Of a stretch of 8,687 bases of DNA, positions 1-5,758 are shown in pieces (the first letter of the stretch is position 1; each line of letters opens with the position of its first letter). Below the pieces are notes generated by a model that was given only the letters and a program-made list of their open reading frames with translations, made no database searches and was not told the DNA's origin. Position numbers and translations under genes: made by a program. This stretch comes from Clostridiales bacterium UBA8960. Its GTDB lineage: Bacteria; Bacillota; Clostridia; Peptostreptococcales; Acidaminobacteraceae. The stretch is from contig DMYC01000388.1 of the NCBI GenBank assembly GCA_003482695.1, positions 529-9,215 on the forward strand, in the 5' to 3' direction.

Positions 1-138
1 TTTAACTATAATATCCATAATTTGGCAATTCGTCAAGTGTTTTTAAAAAGCTTCCGCAATGCAACCCAGAGCACCCTTCAGCCAAATTCACCAGCAAATT
101 TCAGACATTTTTCTAATGCAATTATAACCTTTTAGGTA

Positions 139-161
139 TATAATCATTTTTAAAAAGGAGG
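139..161 (+). promoter_or_regulatory. Putative -10 box and strong RBS of the flavodoxin gene
   Basis: A perfect TATAAT lies at 139-144 and a strong Shine-Dalgarno AAGGAGG at 155-161, eight bases before the ATG at 170. No convincing -35 hexamer stands 16-18 bases upstream, so the promoter is tentative. The -10 is only about 25 bases from the start codon, which would give a short leader. The RBS is certain to be well placed. The remaining sequence from 1 to 138 holds no supported gene. Confidence 0.4.
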
Positions 162-169
162 CGTGTGTT

Positions 170-634
170 ATGAATACTCTTATCGTCTATTATTCAAAGA
201 CCGGAACGACTAAACAGATTGCAGAAGCCATAGGGGCAGAACTTGAAAACGCAGAAGTAAAAGCGATTGACGACGCTATCAGATTTGACGACTATGACAA
301 AATCATCGTCGGTGGTCCAATCAACGGTATGAACTGGAACGAATCGGTGAAAACATTTGTAAAAGCAAATGAATCGGAGCTTGAGAAAAAGAAAGTAGCT
401 TTTTATGCGGTGTCTTACATGGTCGACGCATGCAGAAGTAGTTGGAATAAAAAAATCCATCACTTTTCGGATGGAATGATGAAAGTCGATGCTAACGCTG
501 TATTCTCAGGACGAGTAGACAAAGAAATGCCAGGCTTTGCAAGATTGATCTTTGGACTTGAAAAGGGTATGCCGATTGATCGCGTTGATCTGAGCCAAGT
601 CAAACAATTTGTTGAGCAAGTTAAAAACATCTAA
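170..634 (+). CDS. Flavodoxin-domain protein (HemG-like flavodoxin family)
   Basis: A 154-residue single-domain flavodoxin-like protein, expected to be a soluble cytoplasmic FMN-binding electron carrier or oxidoreductase. The N-terminus is a beta strand followed by the FMN phosphate-binding loop S9-K-T-G-T-T14, the hallmark of flavodoxins. The segment GGPINGMNWN (48-57) followed by an amphipathic helix, and FSGRVDKEMPGFARLIFGL (112-130), match the layout of the Flavodoxin_5 group that contains menaquinone-dependent protoporphyrinogen oxidase HemG. No heme-biosynthesis gene is nearby, so I infer only a flavodoxin-like redox protein, not HemG activity. The start is firm: AAGGAGG ends eight bases upstream. 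The alpha/beta hydrolase begins 27 bases after the stop on the same strand, so the two are probably cotranscribed. Length is normal for this short flavodoxin group. Confidence 0.85.
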   Translation: MNTLIVYYSKTGTTKQIAEAIGAELENAEVKAIDDAIRFDDYDKIIVGGPINGMNWNESVKTFVKANESELEKKKVAFYAVSYMVDACRSSWNKKIHHFSDGMMKVDANAVFSGRVDKEMPGFARLIFGLEKGMPIDRVDLSQVKQFVEQVKNI

Positions 635-661
635 TCGACGCCATTTCAGATAGGGGGCAAA

Positions 662-1486
662 TTGACAGACTTAAACGTAGTCTATGAAAGATTTGAAAAA
701 ATAAAAACACAAACGATCTGCATAGAAACGCAGACATATGAATATGCCATAACTGAAAACAATGGCATTTCAGTGATTCTAATCAATGGTGCAGGTGGAC
801 CGATTGATGGTTGGATGAAGATCTGGCGACTATTACGAGAAAAGCATCATGTTTTTTGCTATAATCGCCCTGGAATTGGACAAAGTTCAGCCCCGATCAA
901 TCCACAAACCGGACTTCAAATGGTGGCTGAGCTACAGGCGATTTTGCATGCACTTGAGATCAAACCACCCTATGTATTGGTAGGGCACTCACTAGGTGGT
1001 TTTATCGCCGAGCTCTTTGCGCGCCATTATCCTGAAGAAGTAAAAAGCGTCGTCCTACTAGAATCTTCTACCATAGACGATGTTCTTTCAAGTGGCAAAC
1101 GAAAAAATAAAAAGCCCAAAAATGCAACTCAGGCTTTAACCGAAGTCTTCCAAGTAAATGAAACGATCGCACAGCTTCAGATTGCGCCTTCCTTTCCAGC
1201 GCTTCCTTTAACAGTCGTTGCAGGTACACATCCAGTAGCGAAGCACTTTATGCCCACTAAGCATGTATTCTCAAGAATTGAGCATTTAAGAAAGGCATCG
1301 CAACTAAGTCCACATGGAAAATTCATAATCGCCCATCACAGTGGACATTTCCCACAGCTGTCCGACTCAAAGCTTGTGGCAGAAGTCATCAGAGAAGTGT
1401 CAGACACCAAACAGGAAGTTCGGTTTGACAGAGAAGTGTCAGACACCAAACCGGAAGTTCAGTTTGAAACAAACACTAAAACTTAG
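662..1486 (+). CDS. Alpha/beta hydrolase with a repeat-derived C-terminal tail
   Basis: A 274-residue alpha/beta-hydrolase-fold enzyme; substrate unknown. The nucleophile elbow is G108-H-S110-L-G112. An oxyanion segment NGAGGPIDGW lies at 42-51, and the catalytic His is probably H229 in SGHFPQ. The usual Asp after strand 7 is not evident (VVAGTHPVAK, 185-194), so E134 after strand 6 is a candidate acid; that is inference. Start: TTG at 662, preceded by AGGGGG (652-657) only four bases away; the next in-frame ATG is residue 52, inside the fold. The natural fold appears to end near residue 243. Residues 244-269 are two 13-residue units, REVSDTKQEVRFD and REVSDTKPEVQFE, then TNTKT. They are encoded by the repeat element that starts here, so the tail is an acquired extension. 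It lies 27 bases after the flavodoxin gene, probably one operon. Confidence 0.88.
   Translation: MTDLNVVYERFEKIKTQTICIETQTYEYAITENNGISVILINGAGGPIDGWMKIWRLLREKHHVFCYNRPGIGQSSAPINPQTGLQMVAELQAILHALEIKPPYVLVGHSLGGFIAELFARHYPEEVKSVVLLESSTIDDVLSSGKRKNKKPKNATQALTEVFQVNETIAQLQIAPSFPALPLTVVAGTHPVAKHFMPTKHVFSRIEHLRKASQLSPHGKFIIAHHSGHFPQLSDSKLVAEVIREVSDTKQEVRFDREVSDTKPEVQFETNTKT
1391..1468 (+). repeat. 39-bp in-frame tandem duplication at the hydrolase 3' end
   Basis: Two adjacent 39-bp units, 1391-1429 and 1430-1468, differ at only a few positions. Each starts AGAGAAGTGTCAGACACC and contains the palindrome GTGTCAGACAC. Because 39 is 13 codons, the duplication keeps the hydrolase reading frame and produces REVSDTK(Q/P)EV(R/Q)F(D/E) twice. 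The second unit is the left end of the 119-bp element described separately. Confidence 0.92.
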
Positions 1487-1554
1487 CAATTCAGTCATTT
1501 TTATAACACTTTTTAACCTCTGCTTCCGATTTTGTGCCTGGCACAAACGGAAGC
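1436..1554 (+). repeat. 119-bp REPIN/MITE-like palindromic element, copy A
   Basis: Copy A begins GTGTCAGACACC and ends CGGAAGC. It aligns without gaps to 6912-7030, with nine mismatches over 119 bases by hand count. Its two ends are imperfect inverted repeats: the left 24 bases, reverse complemented, match the right arm beginning TGCTTCCG at about 19 of 24 positions in copy B, slightly fewer here. The right arm is itself a hairpin (1522-1554). The element encodes no protein of its own; its left half is read as the end of the hydrolase and contains that gene's stop codon. Two inverted palindromes separated by a short core are what REP doublets look like. Those are moved in trans by RAYT (TnpA-REP) proteins in other bacteria; no such gene is in this window. 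Confidence 0.85.
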
Positions 1555-1560
1555 ATTTTT
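1522..1560 (+). terminator. Rho-independent terminator formed by the right arm of copy A
   Basis: GCTTCCG (1522-1528) pairs with CGGAAGC (1548-1554), and TTTGTGC (1531-1537) pairs with GCACAAA (1541-1547). A two-base bulge separates the stems and the loop is CTG. The hairpin is followed by ATTTTTAC. It lies 36 bases after the hydrolase stop and should terminate the flavodoxin-hydrolase unit. The equivalent hairpin in copy B is not followed by a T-run, so this function is specific to copy A. Confidence 0.75.
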
Positions 1561-1646
1561 ACTTTTATAGTAGTCATAATACAAGCGTTTTACAATTCAG
1601 GCTATCAGTAAAATATAAAATAATATAAATTATTTGTAAAAACAAC

Positions 1647-1675
1647 TTGACACCATGTAAAGTATATTGTACATT
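1647..1675 (+). promoter_or_regulatory. Promoter of the membrane protein/XRE operon, with embedded palindromic operator
   Basis: A perfect -35 TTGACA (1647-1652) is followed, after 17 bases, by TACATT (1670-1675) as the -10. Between and overlapping them lies an imperfect 20-bp palindrome at 1655-1674, with half-sites ATGTAAAG and its mirror TTGTACAT around TATA; 16 of 20 positions agree with the reverse complement. A repressor bound there would block RNA polymerase. The obvious candidate is the XRE protein encoded second in this operon, which implies negative autoregulation (inference). The leader runs about 40 bases to the start codon. The remaining stretch from 1561 to 1646 is AT-rich with nothing recognisable. 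Confidence 0.7.
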
Positions 1676-1722
1676 ATGTATATAGAACCTAACTTAGTGT
1701 AAAGCGGAAGGAGTGTATGACC

Positions 1723-2316
1723 ATGTCATATAAAGAAAAGCAAACCATTGTATCTATATTATCGGGGCTATTACTCTTAGTCATATATAGTTTTTATGCT
1801 TTAAGCAAAGTACAGTCTGGGGTTGCCACACCAGATGATATGAAATTTTGGGCAACGGCCATACTAACCTTCATTGTCATAGGGGTTGTTGCGACGATTA
1901 TCATTCAGATTATATTTCATATCCTGCTTTCTATTTCAATCGCCGTTAAAGGTGAAGTCAAAAAGGAAATTCAGAAAGAAATCTTTAAAAGGATTCAAAA
2001 TGAAACGCAAAATGAAAGTCAAATTGATCGTCAAGTTGAGTCACACTATAATGACCCATGTAATGAACAGGATATAGAAAAAACCATAGCACTTGAAATG
2101 GTTGAAGATGAGATGGATAAACTCATAGAATTTAAAGCGATGCGCGTTGGCTATGCAATCGCAGGCATTGGATTTGTCGTTTCACTGATTTCTCTAGTTC
2201 TTGAGTATGCTCCCGCTGTTATGCTTAATATCAGTTTTTTTTCATTCAGTATTGGATCGATGATAGAAGGTATCGTCAAGTTGTTTTACTATAAGCGAGG
2301 CATACAAAATGGCTAA
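1723..2316 (+). CDS. Four-helix integral membrane protein, first gene of an XRE-regulated pair
   Basis: A 197-residue membrane protein that I cannot name. Predicted helices are about 8-28, 42-75, 143-163 and 165-189. Between helices 2 and 3 is a long charged, probably coiled-coil loop (77-140) rich in Lys, Glu, Gln and Asn. Two ATGs are in frame. The one at 1723 is chosen because GGAAGGAG ends nine bases upstream; the ATG at 1717 would leave only three bases after the RBS. The last codons overlap the XRE regulator gene by eight bases (ATGGCTAA), indicating translational coupling. Pairs of a small membrane protein and a 65-80 residue XRE regulator are common in Clostridia and Bacilli, usually annotated only with DUF numbers. 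By context the membrane protein is the main cargo of the regulator, perhaps responding to envelope conditions; this is inference. Confidence 0.8.
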   Translation: MSYKEKQTIVSILSGLLLLVIYSFYALSKVQSGVATPDDMKFWATAILTFIVIGVVATIIIQIIFHILLSISIAVKGEVKKEIQKEIFKRIQNETQNESQIDRQVESHYNDPCNEQDIEKTIALEMVEDEMDKLIEFKAMRVGYAIAGIGFVVSLISLVLEYAPAVMLNISFFSFSIGSMIEGIVKLFYYKRGIQNG

Positions 2317-2533
2317 AAAAATTGAAATAAAAAACAACATCCGAACGTTGCGATTCTTTGCTGGTGAAATGACGCAACAGCAGCTCGCTGAGAAAGCAGG
2401 TGTCTCGAGACAAACCATCATGGCGATAGAGGCTGGTAAATACTCCCCTTCTCTTGAGTTGGCGTTTCGAATCGCCGATGCGTTTGAGGTAAAAATTGGT
2501 GATGTATTTGAGTACGAAATTATTGAAAGTTGA
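2309..2533 (+). CDS. XRE/Cro-CI family transcriptional regulator, single HTH domain
   Basis: A 74-residue protein consisting almost entirely of a Cro/CI-type helix-turn-helix domain. QQQLAEKAGVSRQTIMAIEAG (23-43) contains the HTH with the typical Q-x-x-L-A-x-x-x-G-V-S-x-x-T-I pattern. It is followed by PSLELAFRIADAFEV and the C-terminal strand IGDVFEYE. There is no sensor or oligomerisation domain, as in other short regulators of this type that control an adjacent membrane protein gene. The ATG at 2309 sits inside the end of the upstream gene (eight-base overlap), with GAGG (2297-2300) eight bases before it, so translation is probably coupled. Its likely target is the palindrome in the shared promoter at 1655-1674. 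What signal it senses is not visible; in such modules the partner membrane protein or a cytoplasmic ligand may modulate it. Confidence 0.92.
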   Translation: MAKKIEIKNNIRTLRFFAGEMTQQQLAEKAGVSRQTIMAIEAGKYSPSLELAFRIADAFEVKIGDVFEYEIIES

Positions 2534-2620
2534 CTAGCAAATTAAGAGTATATATGAAAATTGTTTAAAGGTTTATTCAAGTGTCTAATTGAGCATTTAG
2601 GAAAAGCTCTAAGAGAGCTT
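2530..2620 (+). promoter_or_regulatory. Possible internal promoter and leader hairpin before the DUF4386 gene
   Basis: TTGACT (2530-2535) overlaps the XRE stop codon and is followed after 17 bases by TATGAA (2553-2558), a weak but correctly spaced sigma-A promoter. In the leader, AAGCTCT (2604-2610) and AGAGCTT (2614-2620) form a perfect seven-base hairpin with loop AAG, ending two bases before the AAGGAGG of the next gene. The hairpin lacks a T-run, so it is not a terminator. It could affect access to the RBS or stabilise the mRNA. Confidence 0.4.
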
Positions 2621-2635
2621 ACAAGGAGGAAGAAA

Positions 2636-3343
2636 ATGCATTCAACCAAAAAAACAGCGCGGTTGGCAGGTCTTTTATTCCTAATGATGGTCATATTCGG
2701 TTTATTAGCGGAAGTAATGTTCCGTCAAAAACTATTCGTTGCAAATGACGTTGTCTTGACAGCCAACAATATTATGTCAAACCTTTTTTTATACCGTGCG
2801 GGGATTATCAGTGATCTCCTCATGACACTTTGTTATTTATTTACTGCATTGGCACTTTATAAATTGCTATCTTCAGTAGATAAGCAAATGGCAACAGCCA
2901 TGGTCATATTTGCATCAGCAGGTTGCGTGCTTTTAATGTTCAATATATTGATTGAACTCGCACCCCTTTATATCTTGAGTGGCAATGCGTATTTAGTTGA
3001 TTTTAGCACTGCACAGCAGCAATCCCTAGCAATGTTCTTTTATAATCTTTATCAACACGGTTATATGATCGGACAAATATTTTTTGGACTTTGGGTGCTC
3101 CCTCTGGGGGGTTTAATTATCAAATCCGGATTTATTCCAAAAATTTTTGGTCACCTTTTTATCATTGAAGCCCTATTTGCTTTGACATCCGTCTTCATAC
3201 ATTTTCTTGTACCAAATGGAACACTTGAGACAGTTTTAATGCTGCCGATGATGGTCGCAGAATTCTCATTTATGTTTTACTTGTTGATTCGTGGCATCAA
3301 TGAACGCCAATTAGTAAAGCCACTGATTGACTTACAATCATGA
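2636..3343 (+). CDS. DUF4386 family integral membrane protein
   Basis: A 235-residue polytopic membrane protein with six predicted helices at about 9-27, 54-77, 86-111, 143-162, 171-193 and 198-219. The segment FGLWVLPLGGLIIKSGFIPK (150-169) closely matches the signature of DUF4386 proteins, whose function is unknown. An open frame extends upstream to a TTG at 2561. The ATG at 2636 is chosen because AAGGAGG (2623-2629) stands six bases before it and the 25 residues upstream have no RBS. Members in other Bacillota are often next to small transcription regulators, as here with the XRE gene 102 bases upstream. It may be cotranscribed with that gene or use its own promoter at 2530-2558. The stop is followed at once by a strong terminator. 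Confidence 0.85.
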   Translation: MHSTKKTARLAGLLFLMMVIFGLLAEVMFRQKLFVANDVVLTANNIMSNLFLYRAGIISDLLMTLCYLFTALALYKLLSSVDKQMATAMVIFASAGCVLLMFNILIELAPLYILSGNAYLVDFSTAQQQSLAMFFYNLYQHGYMIGQIFFGLWVLPLGGLIIKSGFIPKIFGHLFIIEALFALTSVFIHFLVPNGTLETVLMLPMMVAEFSFMFYLLIRGINERQLVKPLIDLQS

Positions 3344-3345
3344 CA

Positions 3346-3383
3346 AAAGCCCTTGAGTATTTTAACTCAAGGGCTTTCTTTAA
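3346..3383 (+). terminator. Strong bidirectional terminator
   Basis: A perfect 13-base stem, AAAGCCCTTGAGT (3346-3358) with its complement at 3365-3377, closes a six-base loop ATTTTA. It is followed by CTTTAA on the plus strand and, on the minus strand, by the T-run of GGGCTTTTG. It starts three bases after the DUF4386 stop and lies 29 bases beyond the 3' end of the convergent minus-strand gene at 3412, so it probably serves both. Confidence 0.9.
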
Positions 3384-3385
3384 AA

Positions 3386-3400
3386 GTGTCTGTCACCAAC
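3386..3400 (+). repeat. Solo repeat-family motif GTGTCTGTCACCAAC
   Basis: This 15-base motif matches the palindromic right end of the 119-bp elements (GTGCCTGTCACCAAC in copy B) with one difference. It has no surrounding element, and sits in the 34 bases between the terminator and the minus-strand gene. I read it as a degenerate solo REP-like sequence. Confidence 0.55.
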
Positions 3401-3411
3401 AGCAATACATA

Positions 3412-3870
3412 CTAATAAATAAATTCTTCAATACTCTGAACTAACTTTTCGCTTTGCTCGAGTGTTAGTAGAAATGATTTGCTTTTCGAAAAATCCGTAT
3501 ATCCAGATCTTAAATCCATGATATCTATTCTACTTCGACTTGAAATCCTCGTAGACTCATCAACATTAAGTAAAATTCTATACCATTTAGTCATAACCCT
3601 ATTCTCGTCAAACTCAAACATATCAAGCTCGAAGTCTATATCATTTTGACTATAAGAACTAATAAAACGCTGATTGTAATATATCTTACTCGTTATGATC
3701 GAGTTTATTACTTGAATTAAATCCGTATCCTCTATAACGAAGGTCTCAGAACCTTCTAAGTTATTTACTCTAATTTTTACTGAGTTAGTCTGAATTTCGG
3801 TTACTCCAGCAACAAGATAAAATATCAACACAATTATTATTAAAGGAATAATCAGAACCGTTTTTTTCAT
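3412..3870 (-). CDS. Small N-terminally anchored extracytoplasmic protein of unknown function
   Basis: A 152-residue protein I do not recognise. MKKTV is followed by a strongly hydrophobic segment (5-22, LIIPLIIIVLIFYLVAG), which fits an uncleaved signal anchor or signal peptide. There is no lipobox cysteine. The rest is hydrophilic and mixed alpha/beta, with an acidic stretch DFELDMFEFDENR and a closing amphipathic helix LLTLEQSEKLVQSIEEFI. A soluble domain outside the membrane is likely. No good RBS precedes the ATG at 3870. The nearest Shine-Dalgarno-like GAAAGGAG lies about 36 bases further upstream (3906-3913 on this strand) with no start codon in range, which is odd. It is downstream of and codirectional with the DUF2500-like and deacetylase genes, but the 190-base gap suggests its own promoter. 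Partial repeat-family motifs lie on both sides (3386-3400 and 3979-3990). Confidence 0.65.
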   Translation of the reverse strand: MKKTVLIIPLIIIVLIFYLVAGVTEIQTNSVKIRVNNLEGSETFVIEDTDLIQVINSIITSKIYYNQRFISSYSQNDIDFELDMFEFDENRVMTKWYRILLNVDESTRISSRSRIDIMDLRSGYTDFSKSKSFLLTLEQSEKLVQSIEEFIY

Positions 3871-3978
3871 AAATAATATGTAAACTAAAAGTAGCTTAGT
3901 ATACTCTCCTTTCTGCTTTATTTGATTTAGCTGCTAAAATTGTAGGGTATTTAATTATATTTTATATTTAGTTTTGAC

Positions 3979-3990
3979 GGCTGTCACCAA
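3979..3990 (+). repeat. Degenerate repeat-family motif in the 3871-4060 gap
   Basis: GGCTGTCACCAA (3979-3990) extends to CTGTCACCAAC, an exact 11-base match to the motif at 3386-3400 and to the right end of copy B. The flanking sequence no longer matches the 119-bp element. The rest of the 190-base gap is AT-rich. Apart from the isolated Shine-Dalgarno-like GAAAGGAG on the minus strand near 3906-3913, I see no gene in it. Confidence 0.35.
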
Positions 3991-4060
3991 CTGACTTAGA
4001 AAGCATCCAACATTTATTAGACCATTATCATTTGTCTCCGCCGAGTCAATCCCCTCGCCA

Positions 4061-4564
4061 TCACCCATTAATCTCCAGAACATCAAAATCCACAAAGATC
4101 GATTTTGAATGCTCCCTGTACGTCAATATGCCCGTATTATTTTCAAAAACCATTGAAAACTGATTAGGCTTAACATTGAATCGCTTAATTTCCTTATTCT
4201 CGAGTTCAAAATCAAGCTCAAATTCAACAGAAATCATGACCGACCTAGGTGCCATTCTGTTATTAATTTGCTTAGATATAAGTTTCGCAGGAACCTTAGT
4301 CACCTCTGCAAATCTGGTTTTATATGTATCATATAGAGCAGCACATAGAAAAGCCAAAAACGAACTGACTAACCCAGATAAGATCAAACCATATCGAAAT
4401 GTGGTGGCGTTTAAACTTCTATAAATCTCATTCAACTCATTATACTGACTCATCTCATATCTTAAATTTGGATAGATGATCAATATGTAAACCATCAGCA
4501 AAACTGGCAGGATTGGAATAAATGCAACCAGCCAATCTCGCCAAAATCTTTTAAAATTGAACAC
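4061..4564 (-). CDS. DUF2500-like membrane protein
   Basis: A 167-residue membrane protein with two predicted helices, about 11-31 and 57-78. The C-terminal domain of roughly 90-162 is beta-rich: VPAKLISKQINNRMAP, then VEFELDFELENKEIKRFNV and GILTYREHSKSIFVDFDV. That pattern of strands (a xAKxIS..., an FE...x(K/R)xFxV strand, and GxLTY) resembles DUF2500 proteins, whose function is unknown. Start: GTG at 4564, preceded by GGAGGTG with five bases between. An upstream TTG at 4600 would give twelve more residues, but those are encoded by a solo repeat motif and lack an RBS. It follows the polysaccharide deacetylase gene on the same strand, with 63 bases between that contain the repeat motif. Cotranscription is likely. 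Confidence 0.72.
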   Translation of the reverse strand: MFNFKRFWRDWLVAFIPILPVLLMVYILIIYPNLRYEMSQYNELNEIYRSLNATTFRYGLILSGLVSSFLAFLCAALYDTYKTRFAEVTKVPAKLISKQINNRMAPRSVMISVEFELDFELENKEIKRFNVKPNQFSMVFENNTGILTYREHSKSIFVDFDVLEING

Positions 4565-4580
4565 TTTTGCACCTCCATCA

Positions 4581-4607
4581 AGAGAAGTGTCAGACACCAA
4601 AGGAAGT
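4581..4607 (+). repeat. Solo left-end copy of the palindromic repeat family
   Basis: This 27-base stretch begins AGAGAAGTGTCAGACACC. Its first 21 bases are identical to the two starts at 1391 and 1430, and it continues AAAGGAAGT. The rest of the 119-bp element is missing. It lies between the deacetylase and DUF2500-like genes, and its boundary touches the region just upstream of the GGAGGTG of the latter. It is in the opposite orientation to both genes. Confidence 0.85.
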
Positions 4608-4627
4608 AAGCCCCCTCGCCATCACAA

Positions 4628-5758
4628 TTATGGCATCTGAGTTTCATCCAAAATATATGTCCTTATTTCCAAATCGCCCATCACATCCAAGTTGATTTTA
4701 TCTAAATCCGTTTCCCAGATCGTCACGATATTCGGGAACCCATCACTGATATACCTATTTTGAGGATTTTGGTCAAAATGTTCAATCCAATAAGCCAACT
4801 CGAACTTGTCATCACCGCTATTGACCCTATTGATTGAAAAAGGATTGAATTTCTGGTGAATGGACGGATATTCAGGTCTCCAGCCCACATTTACTATGGA
4901 AGTATACTCATATTGCGTTTCACCATACTGACCAAAAGTCAACGCACTATAGGCGGATTCATTATTGGGTCTAATGCCATATGGTAGAGATAAAGATCTG
5001 ATTTTTACGTCAGGCACTATCGAAAGGATTGCTTGCTCATTTTTTCCCAAGGATTCCATAATCATGCTTGTATTCATATTTTTGAAACTTTCGTGTCCGT
5101 ATGAGTGGTTCCCAATTTCAAATCCGTTTTCATTCAAATAATTTAGTTTATACTCAACGAGATGTGCCTGCCCAAAAGAAACTCTACCCGTTAAATAAAA
5201 AATCCCTTTGGGTATAAAATCAGGATATTTTTTATTGAGTTCCAGCATGATTCCTAAAGAACAATTGGGATCAATTTCCTTTGTATCTTCATCCAATATG
5301 TTGAAATTCGTTTGAGAGCCGTCATCGAAGGTCAAAACAAAGGGGGTTAGACCAGGACCGATATCAATACGATTATTGATATAATCTTCCATGCTAATCG
5401 GCCTATACCCACGTTCATATAACAGCTCAAGGTCAGCTCTAAAACTATCCGGCGTCCTGACATAGTCTCCATTTTTTTGACCAAGTCCATGGTACATGAT
5501 GACCATAATTTGACCTAGTTCGTTTGGCTTTATGACTTGCAGATCAATAGCGTTTTCCGACGATTCAACGGCTTCAGAAAACTCATCAGACGCCGTTTCT
5601 TCTGTTTCTGACTCAGTAGAAGTATTGATCTGAGATTCGTTTTGTGTTTCGATTTCTGAGTTTTCTATCTCAAATTGAAGGATAGAATTATTTGAACAGC
5701 CAGTTGATATGATCGCTAAACAAATTATTCCAACAACCATTAAACGCTTATAAAGCAT
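4628..5758 (-). CDS. Polysaccharide deacetylase (NodB-domain) lipoprotein
   Basis: A 376-residue exported lipoprotein, probably acting on peptidoglycan or another N-acetylated polysaccharide at the cell surface (carbohydrate esterase 4 family). The N-terminus is a signal peptide ending in the lipobox S-T-G-C21. Residues 28-72 are an acidic Ser/Thr/Glu-rich linker. The NodB domain follows: IMYHGLG (87-93), motif 1 TFDDG (143-147, with base D145 and metal ligand D146), motif 2 NHSYGH (217-222, metal ligands H218 and H222) and motif 3 LPYG (258-261) in place of the usual RxPYG. The long C-terminal part (270-376) has no motif I recognise. Start: ATG at 5758, preceded by AGGGGGA seven bases away; an extended -10 (TGGTATACT) lies about 50 bases upstream. 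It is first in a run with the DUF2500-like gene. The metal triad looks intact, so activity is plausible; the substrate is unknown. Confidence 0.9.
   Translation of the reverse strand: MLYKRLMVVGIICLAIISTGCSNNSILQFEIENSEIETQNESQINTSTESETEETASDEFSEAVESSENAIDLQVIKPNELGQIMVIMYHGLGQKNGDYVRTPDSFRADLELLYERGYRPISMEDYINNRIDIGPGLTPFVLTFDDGSQTNFNILDEDTKEIDPNCSLGIMLELNKKYPDFIPKGIFYLTGRVSFGQAHLVEYKLNYLNENGFEIGNHSYGHESFKNMNTSMIMESLGKNEQAILSIVPDVKIRSLSLPYGIRPNNESAYSALTFGQYGETQYEYTSIVNVGWRPEYPSIHQKFNPFSINRVNSGDDKFELAYWIEHFDQNPQNRYISDGFPNIVTIWETDLDKINLDVMGDLEIRTYILDETQMP

Larger units (their letters stand above)
4051..4625. repeat. 14-bp direct repeats bracketing the DUF2500-like gene
   Basis: CCCCTCGCCATCAC occurs exactly at 4051-4064 and again at 4612-4625. 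The left copy includes the stop codon of the DUF2500-like gene (TGA, read on the minus strand), and the right copy lies just past the stop of the deacetylase gene. The pair brackets one complete gene plus a solo repeat motif. It could be the footprint of an insertion, or of a duplication at gene ends. Confidence 0.6.

Noticed and set aside
2..105. Minus-strand open stretch at the window's left edge ending ...LDELPNYGYYS
   Set aside because: It reads like a protein end, but an in-frame stop closes it after about 31 codons and there is no start or RBS. It is too short to call a gene or a remnant.
194..463. Minus-strand open frame of 89 codons inside the flavodoxin gene
   Set aside because: It is the complement of a clearly coding region with intact flavodoxin motifs, has no RBS and resembles no known protein.
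1391..1468. Possible CRISPR repeats (two similar 39-bp units)
   Set aside because: The units are directly adjacent with no spacer, only two in number, lie inside a coding frame, and no cas gene is present.
1341..1628. Plus-strand open frame overlapping the hydrolase end and element A
   Set aside because: It is a shifted frame through the hydrolase and the repeat; residues such as KCQTPNRKF come from the repeat read out of phase, and no RBS is present.
1886..2077. Shifted frame of 63 codons inside the four-helix membrane protein gene
   Set aside because: The Lys-rich peptide is a +1 reading of the charged loop, with no RBS.
4176..4424. Plus-strand open frame of 82 codons opposite the DUF2500-like gene
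   Set aside because: It is antisense to a gene with membrane helices and a good RBS; hydrophobicity arises from complementing the helices.
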